A DNA stretch of 27,255 nucleotides from the NCBI GenBank assembly GCA_946185175.1, contig CAMHIH010000002.1, forward strand, positions 1 through 27,255, written 5' to 3'. Under the pieces are notes generated by a model. That model was not told the DNA's origin. It searched no databases and saw only the letters and a list, made by a program, of their open reading frames with translations. Below are positions 14,645 to 21,809 of this stretch, piece after piece. Origin of the DNA: an uncultured Candidatus Saccharibacteria bacterium. GTDB lineage: Bacteria > Patescibacteriota > Saccharimonadia > Saccharimonadales > Saccharimonadaceae. Each line of letters begins with the position of its first letter. The stretch's first letter is position 1. A program made the position numbers and the translations under genes.

Positions 14645-15247
14645 TTATCGTTTGGCTTCAAATTCTTCCATACTGGTGATGAGGATATCGCGCGGTTGGT
14701 TGCCGCCATTCGGTGCGGAAATCACGCCCATATCCTCCAGCTCGTCTAAAATACTGGCAGCGCGTCCGTAGCCAATTCTAAGTTTGCGCTGCAATAGGTT
14801 TGCGGAAACTTTCCCAAACTCAAGCATAATTGCAACTGCTGCTTTTAAATAATCCTTCGCTTCTGGACATTCAAAATTATTCAAATGCTTCAAATTGCCA
14901 TGTAGTGGAATTATGTCCCAGCCTTCTAGCTCATCACGATATGGTTCATAGATATCATTAAGCAGAAAAACATCTTTGTGGTAATAATAGCCAAAAGCAA
15001 TCTCCGCAAAGCTGTTTGGCCCGATGTAATTTTCGATGTCGCCCTTTTTGGCGTTTACGATTAAAATAAAGTGATTATCCGGGTTAATTACGCGTTCCAT
15101 ATGGGCACGCGAAGCAAGCGCTTTAGGTTGTCCTTCCATGCATTCAATTGGCAATTGCGCTTCATAACCGAGTTCTTTTAGCTGATCGGCGACAGCAAGA
15201 ATTTCGTCCTTTACTTTCATGCTGCCACATAAAACGATGTTCTTCAT
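14645..15247 (-). CDS. Fusion of a nucleoside 2-deoxyribosyltransferase-like domain and an FtsK-gamma DNA-binding domain
   Basis: A 200-residue two-domain protein. Residues 1 to about 120 look like the deoxyribosyltransferase fold: an N-terminal IVLCGSM strand-loop, then FILIVNAKKGD, and NSFAEIAFGYYYHKDVFLL (residues 78-96). Glu82 there sits where the family keeps its nucleophile. Residues about 136-190 are a winged helix matching the FtsK gamma domain: KVSANLLQRKLRIGYGRAA, then ILDELEDMGVI and QPRDIL. In FtsK/SpoIIIE this domain reads orienting DNA sequences for the motor, but no motor is present here. The start lies 6 bases after a TAAAAT box without a Shine-Dalgarno site. Activity and DNA target are unknown. 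Confidence 0.82.
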   Translation of the reverse strand: MKNIVLCGSMKVKDEILAVADQLKELGYEAQLPIECMEGQPKALASRAHMERVINPDNHFILIVNAKKGDIENYIGPNSFAEIAFGYYYHKDVFLLNDIYEPYRDELEGWDIIPLHGNLKHLNNFECPEAKDYLKAAVAIMLEFGKVSANLLQRKLRIGYGRAASILDELEDMGVISAPNGGNQPRDILITSMEEFEAKR

Positions 15248-15253
15248 GCTTAT

Positions 15254-15259
15254 ATTTTA
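15254..15259 (-). promoter_or_regulatory. -10 box TAAAAT of the deoxyribosyltransferase/FtsK-gamma gene
   Basis: Minus-strand GCGCTAAAAT ends 6 bases before the ATG; no -35 and no ribosome-binding site, predicting a leaderless transcript. The upstream gene's terminator ends about 5 bases before it. Confidence 0.55.
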
Positions 15260-15263
15260 GCGC

Positions 15264-15297
15264 AAAAAATCACCCCCGTCTCGATGAGGCAGGGGTG
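15264..15297 (-). terminator. Terminator of the minus-strand gene that ends at 15316
   Basis: On the minus strand CACCCC and GGGGTG flank an inner CTC/GAG stem, followed by a six-T tract. Confidence 0.75.
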
Positions 15298-15315
15298 GAA
15301 AACAGGGCGAATTAT

Positions 15316-15801
15316 CTAAATGGCATGGAATCCGGTGGTGTCGCCCATGGCGGCACTCAAAGTTGCTGCAATGACTGATTCGGGAATTTGGCAACGGAAC
15401 GATTGCCCGTCGTTTGAGTACCAGTAATAGTAGCTCGTCTCCTCTTCGTCAATGTTGTCCCAGACGGCTATGTCGAAGCCCGATTGGGCATAGACGGCCG
15501 TTGCGACATGTTCGTCGTTCAGGTCATACCAGATATGTTCGTCCCCAATCCAGGCGGTTACGCCGCCCGTGCGATTGGCTGGGTAGTAGTGATAGTCTGC
15601 CATGAGACCATCAAGATCAATGCTCCTTCCGGTGATATGTTGGCTTGCATAGCCGAGTGCCTCGCCGTTCGACAAGTAGAGCTCGCTGCCATTAAAATGC
15701 AACACGCCGTATATCAGGGCGGTGATTATCAGGCAGAGCGTGCAAACGTCGAAAATAAACAGAGGCCAGCTTTTACGGACAGTTCGAAGACCATAAAGCA
15801 T
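15316..15801 (-). CDS. Membrane-anchored extracytoplasmic protein of unknown function
   Basis: A 161-residue protein with a short basic N-terminus (RTVRKSW), one membrane segment (about residues 13-34) and an outside domain rich in Tyr, Trp, Asp and Glu. The domain includes DEEETSYYYWYSNDG near the middle-to-late part. It has one outside cysteine (in FRCQI). No family is recognised; the layout resembles a pilin-like or signal-anchored envelope protein, but the hydrophobic segment lacks the Glu5 and cleavage motif of pilins. AAGGGA lies 7 bases before the ATG. It has the best-formed promoter of the minus-strand genes, with an inverted repeat over the -35 that could be an operator. Confidence 0.72.
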   Translation of the reverse strand: MLYGLRTVRKSWPLFIFDVCTLCLIITALIYGVLHFNGSELYLSNGEALGYASQHITGRSIDLDGLMADYHYYPANRTGGVTAWIGDEHIWYDLNDEHVATAVYAQSGFDIAVWDNIDEEETSYYYWYSNDGQSFRCQIPESVIAATLSAAMGDTTGFHAI

Positions 15802-15840
15802 AATGCATCCCTTCTAAAGAGCGCCAATAGGTATCTTTTT

Positions 15841-15869
15841 ATTATAGCACACTTGACTCAAAAAGTCAA
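15841..15869 (-). promoter_or_regulatory. Sigma70-type promoter with an inverted repeat over the -35
   Basis: On the minus strand TTGACT (15864-15869) and TATAAT (15841-15846) are 17 bases apart. TTGACT is mirrored by AGTCAA (15853-15858) five bases further on, giving a 6-base-arm inverted repeat across the -35 and spacer. Confidence 0.8.
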
Positions 15870-15888
15870 TTAAGCGTGAATGCCATCA

Positions 15889-15916
15889 AAATACCTCCCG
15901 CCTAGGGGAGGTATTT
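15889..15916 (-). terminator. Terminator-like hairpin after the aquaporin gene
   Basis: AAATACCTCCC (15889-15899) pairs with GGGAGGTATTT (15906-15916) around GCCTAG. On the minus strand the T tract is short, so it may be a weak or bidirectional terminator. Confidence 0.7.
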
Positions 15917-15938
15917 CTTGAAGCCATTTTATTTCGAA

Positions 15939-16949
15939 CTAAGCAGTCAATTCGTGACCAGAAAGTTTGCTGGCGAAATCGGATACATAGAAGCCGATAA
16001 TACCACCAAGTACTGGGAATACGACGTAAGTAACCATCATAGGCATGAGGGCTTGCATTAATGCATCGAAGCCTTCTGCGCTAGCTGGGAACAAACCGTA
16101 AACAAATGCAATTGCTGGGTTGAGAATAAATATGTTTTCGTTTGTATAGAAGAAGTTGCTGCAAATTACGACGCAGAGCAATAGGGCGAGAAATACGCCT
16201 GCAGATGCGACGATTGAGAACGTGAAAGCACTCTTCTTGTAAGTCAATGCACGTGCGAATGTAAAGGCGATGACGATTGCGCCCAAGAATTCGAGCATGA
16301 CAATTGGCCAGAACATGCTGTAGCCTTCGGTTGCGACAGTCAAGTCTGCGGCTGGTTTCAAAGATGGTAGAGCAGCCGTGGTTCCATCGATCGCGCCAGA
16401 ATTAATACCGACACTGAAGAAGCCTTTAATTACGACATAGCCAACCCATGCACCAAGTACCTGTGCAATGAGGTATAGCACACCACGAATTGCGCTCATG
16501 CGACGAGTGGCGAGCATGCCGACAGTTACAATCGGGTTGAGATTAGCGCCAGAAAGGCGGAATACTGCTAATGTCACGACTAGGTAACCGAAAATAAAGT
16601 AGAGCGGGTTAAATAGGCCGAGCGTTAACGCAATCATCGTAATGAGTGCGACGCCGAGAATTTCGCCAATCAAAGCACCAATAATGTGGGTGTCTTTGAA
16701 AATCGTCAAAATATTTTCGGAAGCATCAAATTTACGGCTGAAGAATTCTTTTACTGCGCTAGGCTTTTTTGCAGTAATAACTTTTACTTCTTCCTTTTTG
16801 GATTCAGTCTTCTTTTTGGCTTCGGTTTTTTCTGCAACTACCGTGGTCTTTTTGTCGACTTTAGCGGCGGTAGTTTTTGGCTTTGAAGTCGTTGGCTTGC
16901 TTTTAGCAGCATTGGACTTCTTGGCCTTCTTGGCTTTGGATGTTGCCAT
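15939..16949 (-). CDS. Aquaporin/MIP-family channel with a Lys/Ala/Thr-rich N-terminal extension
   Basis: A 336-residue protein. Residues 1-65 are almost only Lys, Ala, Thr, Ser and Glu (AKKAKKSNAAKSK at the start), histone-H1-like and certainly cytoplasmic. The MIP channel (about 85-336) has six hydrophobic segments. The first pore half-helix is SGANLNPIVTVG, with Ile in place of the usual Ala of NPA; the second is canonical NPA (ILNPAIAFVYGLF). Such channels pass water or small neutral solutes such as glycerol. The Arg normally after the second NPA is absent here (NPAIAF), so selectivity is uncertain. AGGAGG lies about 5 bases before the ATG. The N-terminal tail is the odd part. Confidence 0.88.
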   Translation of the reverse strand: MATSKAKKAKKSNAAKSKPTTSKPKTTAAKVDKKTTVVAEKTEAKKKTESKKEEVKVITAKKPSAVKEFFSRKFDASENILTIFKDTHIIGALIGEILGVALITMIALTLGLFNPLYFIFGYLVVTLAVFRLSGANLNPIVTVGMLATRRMSAIRGVLYLIAQVLGAWVGYVVIKGFFSVGINSGAIDGTTAALPSLKPAADLTVATEGYSMFWPIVMLEFLGAIVIAFTFARALTYKKSAFTFSIVASAGVFLALLLCVVICSNFFYTNENIFILNPAIAFVYGLFPASAEGFDALMQALMPMMVTYVVFPVLGGIIGFYVSDFASKLSGHELTA

Positions 16950-16977
16950 TCTTCCTCCTTTTAAGAAATATATAACA

Positions 16978-17006
16978 CCATAATATCATAAAACTATCAG
17001 TTGCAA
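16978..17006 (-). promoter_or_regulatory. Weak promoter candidate for the aquaporin gene
   Basis: Minus-strand TTGCAA (17001-17006) precedes AT-rich -10 candidates (TATTAT at 16980-16985, 15-base spacer, or TTATGG, 17-base spacer). The exact -10 cannot be settled. Confidence 0.35.
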
Positions 17007-17041
17007 GCGTTTTCACCACAAGAATCTATCTTATGCTTAAT

Positions 17042-17070
17042 TTGGTCGATTAGCGCATTAATGTTACAAT
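17042..17070 (+). promoter_or_regulatory. Promoter of the 77-residue membrane protein gene
   Basis: TTGGTC (17042-17047) and TACAAT (17065-17070) with a 17-base spacer; the -10 is also extended (TGT before it). Confidence 0.65.
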
Positions 17071-17113
17071 TGAAAAAGTTACTTGAATTATTGAACTAAA
17101 TTAGGAGGTCTAC

Positions 17114-17347
17114 GTGGGAATTTTAGTAGAGGATAACAAAGAACGCAGCAAACTTCAGGATCGTATTTCCGCGGATCTCCGCGAGCGCGCCGAGCGTACG
17201 TCTTTAGAAGAAGAGCACGACGTTGATTTGGTTGAAGATTCTCGCCACGTCGAAGGCACTCACAAAACCACGCGCTTCAGTTGGTTCTGGTTTATTCTGG
17301 TTTTTCTCGCCGCATTGTCGCTAATTGTGATTTTTGTCTTAAGATAA
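17114..17347 (+). CDS. Small C-tail-anchored membrane protein of unknown function
   Basis: A 77-residue protein starting at GTG, 5 bases after AGGAGG. Residues 1-52 are highly charged and probably helical (DRISADLRERAERTS, then an acidic/His stretch), and residues about 54-76 form one hydrophobic segment ending at the C-terminus (FVLR). With this shape the charged part would stay in the cytoplasm. No family recognised. It has its own promoter and is followed, without a visible terminator, by pheS, which has its own -10 box. Confidence 0.75.
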   Translation: MGILVEDNKERSKLQDRISADLRERAERTSLEEEHDVDLVEDSRHVEGTHKTTRFSWFWFILVFLAALSLIVIFVLR

Positions 17348-17390
17348 ACTCAAAAAACGTCGCTAAACACTCCTAAGTCTATCTGTTCTA

Positions 17391-17399
17391 TGCTAAAAT
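17391..17399 (+). promoter_or_regulatory. Extended -10 (TGCTAAAAT) of pheST, inside an inverted repeat
   Basis: TGC TAAAAT ends 9 bases before the pheS ATG, with no -35 and no clear ribosome-binding site. It is flanked by TTCTAT and ATAGAA around GCTAAA (17386-17403), a 6-base-arm inverted repeat like the one before sbcB. Confidence 0.6.
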
Positions 17400-17408
17400 A
17401 GAAGAGTT

Positions 17409-18365
17409 ATGTCAAGTGTTGCGGAGTTAAAGAAACAACTCAAGGACCTCAATCTTGAGTATGCCAAAATTAAAGACCTCCCAAAAGAGGAGCGTGCTGC
17501 GTTTGGCCAAAAAATCAATCAACAAAAGCAAGCACTTGAGCAGCAAATTATTGAGGCCGAAGCGAAAGCTGAGGAAGTTGCTGTTGAAGCGCTCGATATT
17601 ACCGCGCCGTGCGATGTGAATGGCGAAATGCCTAAGTTTCTGAGTGCCGATCATGGCAGCCGTCATCCATTGATGACCGAGCTCGACCGCGTGATTGGTA
17701 TTTATCAAAGTATGGGTTTCGACATTATGGAATCACGTCAGCTCGACGACGAATTTCATATGTTTGATAGCTTAAATTTCGCCAAAGGCCACCCGGCTCG
17801 CGACGGCTATGACACCTTCCGCACGGAGGAAGGTTTTATTCCGCCAGCCCATACTAGCACTATGCAGCATCGCGTATTGAAAGCCTACAAACACAAACTC
17901 GATGAGGGTAGTGCAATTGCGGTTGCTGTGCCTGGTCGTGTTTATCGCAATGAAGACGTTGATGCTACTCACGAACATACTTTCTATCAATGCGAAGGTG
18001 TCTACGTTTCTAAAGATTGTACGCTCGGCAATATGCTCGCAATTCTCCGCGAATTCTTTGAGAAGTACTATGGCCAAAAACTAAACATTAAAACTCAGCC
18101 AGGCTACTTCCCATTTACTGAACCATCACTTGAATTCTTGATCGAAAAACCAAAATCGCTCGGCGGTAAAGGCGACGGCTGGCTCGAAATGCTTGGCTGT
18201 GGCATGATTCATCCAAACGTGCTCAAAATGGCCGGCATCGACCCAACGGAATACCAGGGCTTTGCGTGGGGCGGCGGCATCGACCGTCTCGTTATGTTGC
18301 GCTATGGCCTTAATGACGTTCGCAATTTTGAAGCCGCTAAACTTGATTTCTTAAAGGAGTTCTAA
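17409..18365 (+). CDS. pheS: Phenylalanine-tRNA ligase alpha subunit
   Basis: A 318-residue PheRS alpha subunit; with PheT it forms the (alpha-beta)2 enzyme that charges tRNA-Phe. A charged coiled coil (about residues 1-60) normally binds the tRNA elbow. The class II core has FLSADHGSRHPLMTELDRV, SLNFAKGHPARDGYDTF, HTSTMQHRVLK, the motif 2 region RNEDVDATHEHTFYQCEG, and motif 3 GGGIDRLVMLRYGLNDVR. The family is usually around 325-350 residues; the short version lies in the N-terminal part. The stop overlaps the pheT start (TAATG). The predicted message is leaderless. Confidence 0.98.
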   Translation: MSSVAELKKQLKDLNLEYAKIKDLPKEERAAFGQKINQQKQALEQQIIEAEAKAEEVAVEALDITAPCDVNGEMPKFLSADHGSRHPLMTELDRVIGIYQSMGFDIMESRQLDDEFHMFDSLNFAKGHPARDGYDTFRTEEGFIPPAHTSTMQHRVLKAYKHKLDEGSAIAVAVPGRVYRNEDVDATHEHTFYQCEGVYVSKDCTLGNMLAILREFFEKYYGQKLNIKTQPGYFPFTEPSLEFLIEKPKSLGGKGDGWLEMLGCGMIHPNVLKMAGIDPTEYQGFAWGGGIDRLVMLRYGLNDVRNFEAAKLDFLKEF

Positions 18366-20800
18366 TGTTAATTTCACTAAATCAATTAAAACTCGGTCTT
18401 GGTGACATTAAGATTTCCGACGACGAACTCGTTAAGCTAATTGGTGCACGTTTAGTCGAAGTCGAAGGTGTCATCGACCTTACTCATGAATATGACGGCA
18501 TTTATGTTGTCCAAGTAAAATATGCCGAAAAAATTCCAGACACTCATCTAACTCGTTGCTTAATCGATGACGGTGGCGAAGCTACTGACGTTAAGCGCGA
18601 CGATGATGGTTATGTACAAGTTATGTGTGGTGCGCCAAATGTGCACGAAGGAATGTTTGCGGTCTGGATCGCGCCTGGCGCAATTGTACCGGCAACATTT
18701 AACGATGAAGAGCCATTCAAAATTGGCATGCGTAAAATGCTCAAGCAGTACGATTCTTACGGTATGATGGCCGGTGCGGACGAGCTCGATTTAGGCGATG
18801 ACCACAGTGGCATTGTCGAGCTGAATCCAGCGCATGTAAAGGCTGGCCAAGCATTTAAAGACCTCTTTGGCGGGCTCGACGACAAGATTCTCGATATCGA
18901 AAACAAATCACTCACGCATCGCCCGGACACTTTTGGCATTATGGGTTTTCGTCGCGAAGTTGCCGGAATTCTTGGGCAGCAATATAAGTCAGAAGATTGG
19001 TATACGAACCCGACACAGAGCTTTAAAAACTCATCCGACGTTAAACTCGATATCGAAGTCGACGAAAAACTCTGTCCGCGCTATACAGCTATCGTTTTCG
19101 AATCATCACTTGGTGGGGTTGAGCGTTATTTGGATTACGAAGCAGTGCAATTATGCCGTGCCGGTATGCGTCCAGTTAGTATGATTGTTGATGCTACGAA
19201 TATCATGATGCTAATTACCGGTCAGCCACTACATGCTTTCGACTACGATAAGTTCGTCAAAGTTGGCGGCACCGATACGCCAAAAATCATCGTCCGTGCG
19301 GCTAAGCCAGGCGAAAAACTCACTTTGCTAGATGGTAAAGAAGTCGAAATGAATTCTGACGACATCGTCATTACGAGCAATGATGTTCCTGTTGCGCTTG
19401 CGGGCGCAATGGGCGGCGCAAACACAGCAATCGACGAAAACACTAAACGCATCATTCTCGAATCCGCTACATTTAGTCTCTATAATCTTCGCAAAACCCA
19501 AATGGCACATGGTATTTTCTCCGAGGCTATTACGCGTTTCACGAAGGGCCAGCCGGCCGGTCAAACTTTGCCGGTCGCTTTACGCTTCGCAGAGGTAACC
19601 TCGAAGTATCTCAAGCCGCTCGCATTATTTGATAGCCAAAAAACCGCGCCAGCAGCCGAAGTTGTTGAAGTTGAACTATCGCAAATCAATAATTTGCTTG
19701 GCACGAAATTTACCATTGCCGAAGCGCAAAAGATTCTTGAAAACGTCGAATTCGACGTTAAGGTTTCTGGCGAAAAAATGTCCGTTACGGTGCCATTCTG
19801 GCGCACTGATATTCATATTCCAGAAGATATCATTGAAGAAGTTGGTCGCCTTTCCGGCTACGACAATATTGCGCCAGTTTTACCGTTACACGCTACATCC
19901 GACAAAAACGCATCTTTCGAACTCAAGTCCGAACTTCGTGATATTCTCAGTGCATTTGGCGCCAATGAAACGCTAACTTACTCCTTTGTTCATGGCGATT
20001 TAATTCAGAAGGTCGGCCAGGACACGGCAAACTCCTATCGCATCGTCAACTCGATTTCGCCGGATCTTCAATATATTCGCCAAAGCATCGTGCCTAGCTT
20101 GCTCGATAAAAGCTACGCCAACATTCGTGCTGGCTACGACGAATTTGCTTTATTCGAAATGAACCAAGTCTATTCTCGTACTAATGGCGTTGACGAAGAT
20201 GGCGTGCCACAAAATGCGCATCATCTTGCGTTCATCTATATTGACCAGGCTGGCAAATCCGGTTTCTATACGGCGAAGAAATACTTGTTAGAAATGCTCG
20301 AAAAAATGGGCATTTCGGCCGACGTGAAGCCATTCTTGGTTGCCAAAGATCAAACCAATGCATATTACGAACCAAAGCGTTCGGCAAATATTGAATGTGG
20401 CGGCAAATTACTCGGTCATCTCGGCGAAATAAAATCTTCGATTTTACGTCAAATGAAACTGCCACTCGGCACGGCCGCTTTTGAGATTAGTCTTGATGAA
20501 ATTCTCGCAATTAATCGAAGCAGTACTAAACATTTCCGCCTTAGCCAGTATCCATTCGTAAGCCGTGATGTAACATTGAGCGTTGCCACGGATGCCGCCT
20601 ATGGCGAGTTTGAGTCTAAAATTGACACTATCTTCAAAGAGGCTGGTTTAATCTATCGCATCAAGCCATCATCGATTTATCGAGCAGAAGGTAGCGAGCA
20701 GAAAAATCTCAGCTTCCATCTAGAGTTCGCGCATCCAGATAAAACTTTGGCGAAGAACGAAATTCAAGCTATAATGAATCAAATAGAAGCAATCAAATAA
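18365..20800 (+). CDS. pheT: Phenylalanine-tRNA ligase beta subunit
   Basis: An 811-residue, full-length bacterial PheRS beta subunit. In order: the N-terminal region, an EMAP-like tRNA-binding domain (about 40-158, with VMCGAPNVHEGM and SYGMMAGADEL), the B3/B4 editing domain (about 205-400, with NKSLTHRPDTFGIMGFRREV before it and IVDATNIMMLITGQPLHAFD inside), the B5 domain (about 405-480), the catalytic-like core, and the C-terminal ferredoxin-fold anticodon-binding domain (about 720-811, FRLSQYPFVSRDVTLSV). It stabilises alpha and hydrolyses mischarged Tyr-tRNA-Phe. It is translationally coupled to pheS and followed after 22 bases by an FKBP gene. Confidence 0.98.
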   Translation: MLISLNQLKLGLGDIKISDDELVKLIGARLVEVEGVIDLTHEYDGIYVVQVKYAEKIPDTHLTRCLIDDGGEATDVKRDDDGYVQVMCGAPNVHEGMFAVWIAPGAIVPATFNDEEPFKIGMRKMLKQYDSYGMMAGADELDLGDDHSGIVELNPAHVKAGQAFKDLFGGLDDKILDIENKSLTHRPDTFGIMGFRREVAGILGQQYKSEDWYTNPTQSFKNSSDVKLDIEVDEKLCPRYTAIVFESSLGGVERYLDYEAVQLCRAGMRPVSMIVDATNIMMLITGQPLHAFDYDKFVKVGGTDTPKIIVRAAKPGEKLTLLDGKEVEMNSDDIVITSNDVPVALAGAMGGANTAIDENTKRIILESATFSLYNLRKTQMAHGIFSEAITRFTKGQPAGQTLPVALRFAEVTSKYLKPLALFDSQKTAPAAEVVEVELSQINNLLGTKFTIAEAQKILENVEFDVKVSGEKMSVTVPFWRTDIHIPEDIIEEVGRLSGYDNIAPVLPLHATSDKNASFELKSELRDILSAFGANETLTYSFVHGDLIQKVGQDTANSYRIVNSISPDLQYIRQSIVPSLLDKSYANIRAGYDEFALFEMNQVYSRTNGVDEDGVPQNAHHLAFIYIDQAGKSGFYTAKKYLLEMLEKMGISADVKPFLVAKDQTNAYYEPKRSANIECGGKLLGHLGEIKSSILRQMKLPLGTAAFEISLDEILAINRSSTKHFRLSQYPFVSRDVTLSVATDAAYGEFESKIDTIFKEAGLIYRIKPSSIYRAEGSEQKNLSFHLEFAHPDKTLAKNEIQAIMNQIEAIK

Positions 20801-20822
20801 CGGTGGGGTTACGGAGGTATAA

Positions 20823-21515
20823 ATGATTAAAAATGATGAATTAAAAACCACTGGTCGCCAGCGCATCGTTATTGTTGTTATCGCAATCTTCATGCTGCTT
20901 TCAACCTTCGCACTTTACGCTAGCGTGATTATGGGTGGCGGCAGCAGCTCAACTACGTCAACCGCCGACAACGAAAAGGTTGAACGCTTTAATGAGCTAT
21001 ATCAAAAATATCTAAACGCCGTCGATAAACAAAGCGCAGAATTGTCGTCCAAATATTTTGATACTTTCGTCAGTTATAAATCTCGCGTCAAGGCCTATAA
21101 CGCGGCAGATATTACAACTACGACCGCAAAAGATCTCGTCGTTGGCACGGGCGCCGAAGTTACCGACGAGAACTTCGTTGACTATTCGGCATACTATATT
21201 GGTTGGCTTTCAGATGAAACCATTTTCGACTCGTCATTCGACGATGCCGCGAACCCAACTTCACTAAAGGCACCGCTCGAAGGTACGACCAATATGATTG
21301 AGGGCTGGCTTGAAGGTATTGTTGGCATGAAGATTGGTGGCGTGCGCGAAATCTCCATTCCTTCCGCGCTCGCTTATGGCGACCAAGCGCAGGGTTCAAT
21401 CCCGGCCGATAGTCCGCTCAAATTCGTTGTAATGCTAATTGACCCAGTCGGCGATCCGGAATTCGCCGAAAGCGAGGAGCTTCAACAACTGATGAACGAC
21501 CTTTACGGCGTCTAA
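20823..21515 (+). CDS. Membrane-anchored FKBP-type peptidyl-prolyl isomerase
   Basis: A 230-residue protein. Residues about 16-38 form a signal anchor (VIVVIAIFMLLSTFALYASV), followed by a Gly/Ser/Thr linker and a helical region (residues 50-85). The FKBP domain (about 95-205) then has LVVGTGAEV, a YIGWLSDETIFDSSFD strand pair, MIEGWLEGIVGMKIGG and REISIPSALAYGD. The topology places the domain outside, where it would speed folding of exported proteins, along with HtrA and SecA. ACGGAGGT lies before the ATG. It shares the pheST transcript by spacing and ends in a strong terminator. Confidence 0.92.
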   Translation: MIKNDELKTTGRQRIVIVVIAIFMLLSTFALYASVIMGGGSSSTTSTADNEKVERFNELYQKYLNAVDKQSAELSSKYFDTFVSYKSRVKAYNAADITTTTAKDLVVGTGAEVTDENFVDYSAYYIGWLSDETIFDSSFDDAANPTSLKAPLEGTTNMIEGWLEGIVGMKIGGVREISIPSALAYGDQAQGSIPADSPLKFVVMLIDPVGDPEFAESEELQQLMNDLYGV

Positions 21516-21533
21516 TTACCTTAAAGGTGAGGC

Positions 21534-21560
21534 AAAAATCCCCCTAATGAGGGGATTTTT
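21534..21560 (+). terminator. Rho-independent terminator after the FKBP gene
   Basis: AAAAATCCCC (21534-21543) pairs with GGGGATTTTT (21551-21560) around CTAATGA. Confidence 0.9.
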
Positions 21561-21596
21561 GTTGTCGTATTAACAGATAGATAAGCATAAGCATTC

Positions 21597-21625
21597 TTGA
21601 CAAAATCAAACACTTGTGCTATAAT
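21597..21625 (+). promoter_or_regulatory. Perfect-consensus sigma70 promoter of the leader/membrane protein gene
   Basis: TTGACA (21597-21602), 17 bases, TATAAT (21620-21625), with TGTGC just before the -10. It is the only promoter here that matches consensus in all twelve positions. Predicted start about 21632. Confidence 0.9.
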
Positions 21626-21631
21626 GCTTGT

Positions 21632-21809
21632 ATATCTGTCGAAGAGGCAGTATAAGTACATTTAGAATCGACTAAACTACCGAAATAAATTTCCAATTTT
21701 GCGTTACTTTCCGCATTCTTGCCCACTAATTAGTAATGGGTGAAAATGCGGAAGGTCCGCAATGTAAAAAAAAGAATTGCCCCCGGGTGGGCGGAGAAAG
21801 GGTGATACC
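21632..21809 (+). promoter_or_regulatory. Long structured leader RNA with mutually exclusive hairpins (attenuator- or riboswitch-like)
   Basis: About 178 bases separate the predicted transcription start from the ATG. A first hairpin is CTGTC/GGCAG (21636-21650). Segment 1 TTCCGCATT (21709-21717) pairs over nine bases with segment 2 AATGCGGAA (21745-21753), with an inner CCCA/TGGG stem. Segment 2 can instead pair with segment 3: TGCGGA (21747-21752) with TCCGCA (21756-21761), 3-base loop. Segment 3 can also pair with segment 4 GCGGA (21791-21795), which adjoins the ribosome-binding region, and GCCC/GGGC (21779-21792) forms a further stem there. I recognise no known riboswitch class. Confidence 0.55.

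Noticed and set aside
21745..21761. GGAAGGTCC resembling the SRP RNA tetraloop region
   Set aside because: The order is wrong for the conserved SRP core and the flanking helix does not match; it is better explained as the 2:3 hairpin.
21777..21809. TTG start extending the 21810 protein by 11 residues
   Set aside because: It would begin inside the hairpin and ahead of the GGGTGAT site; ATG 21810 starts directly at a clean membrane segment.
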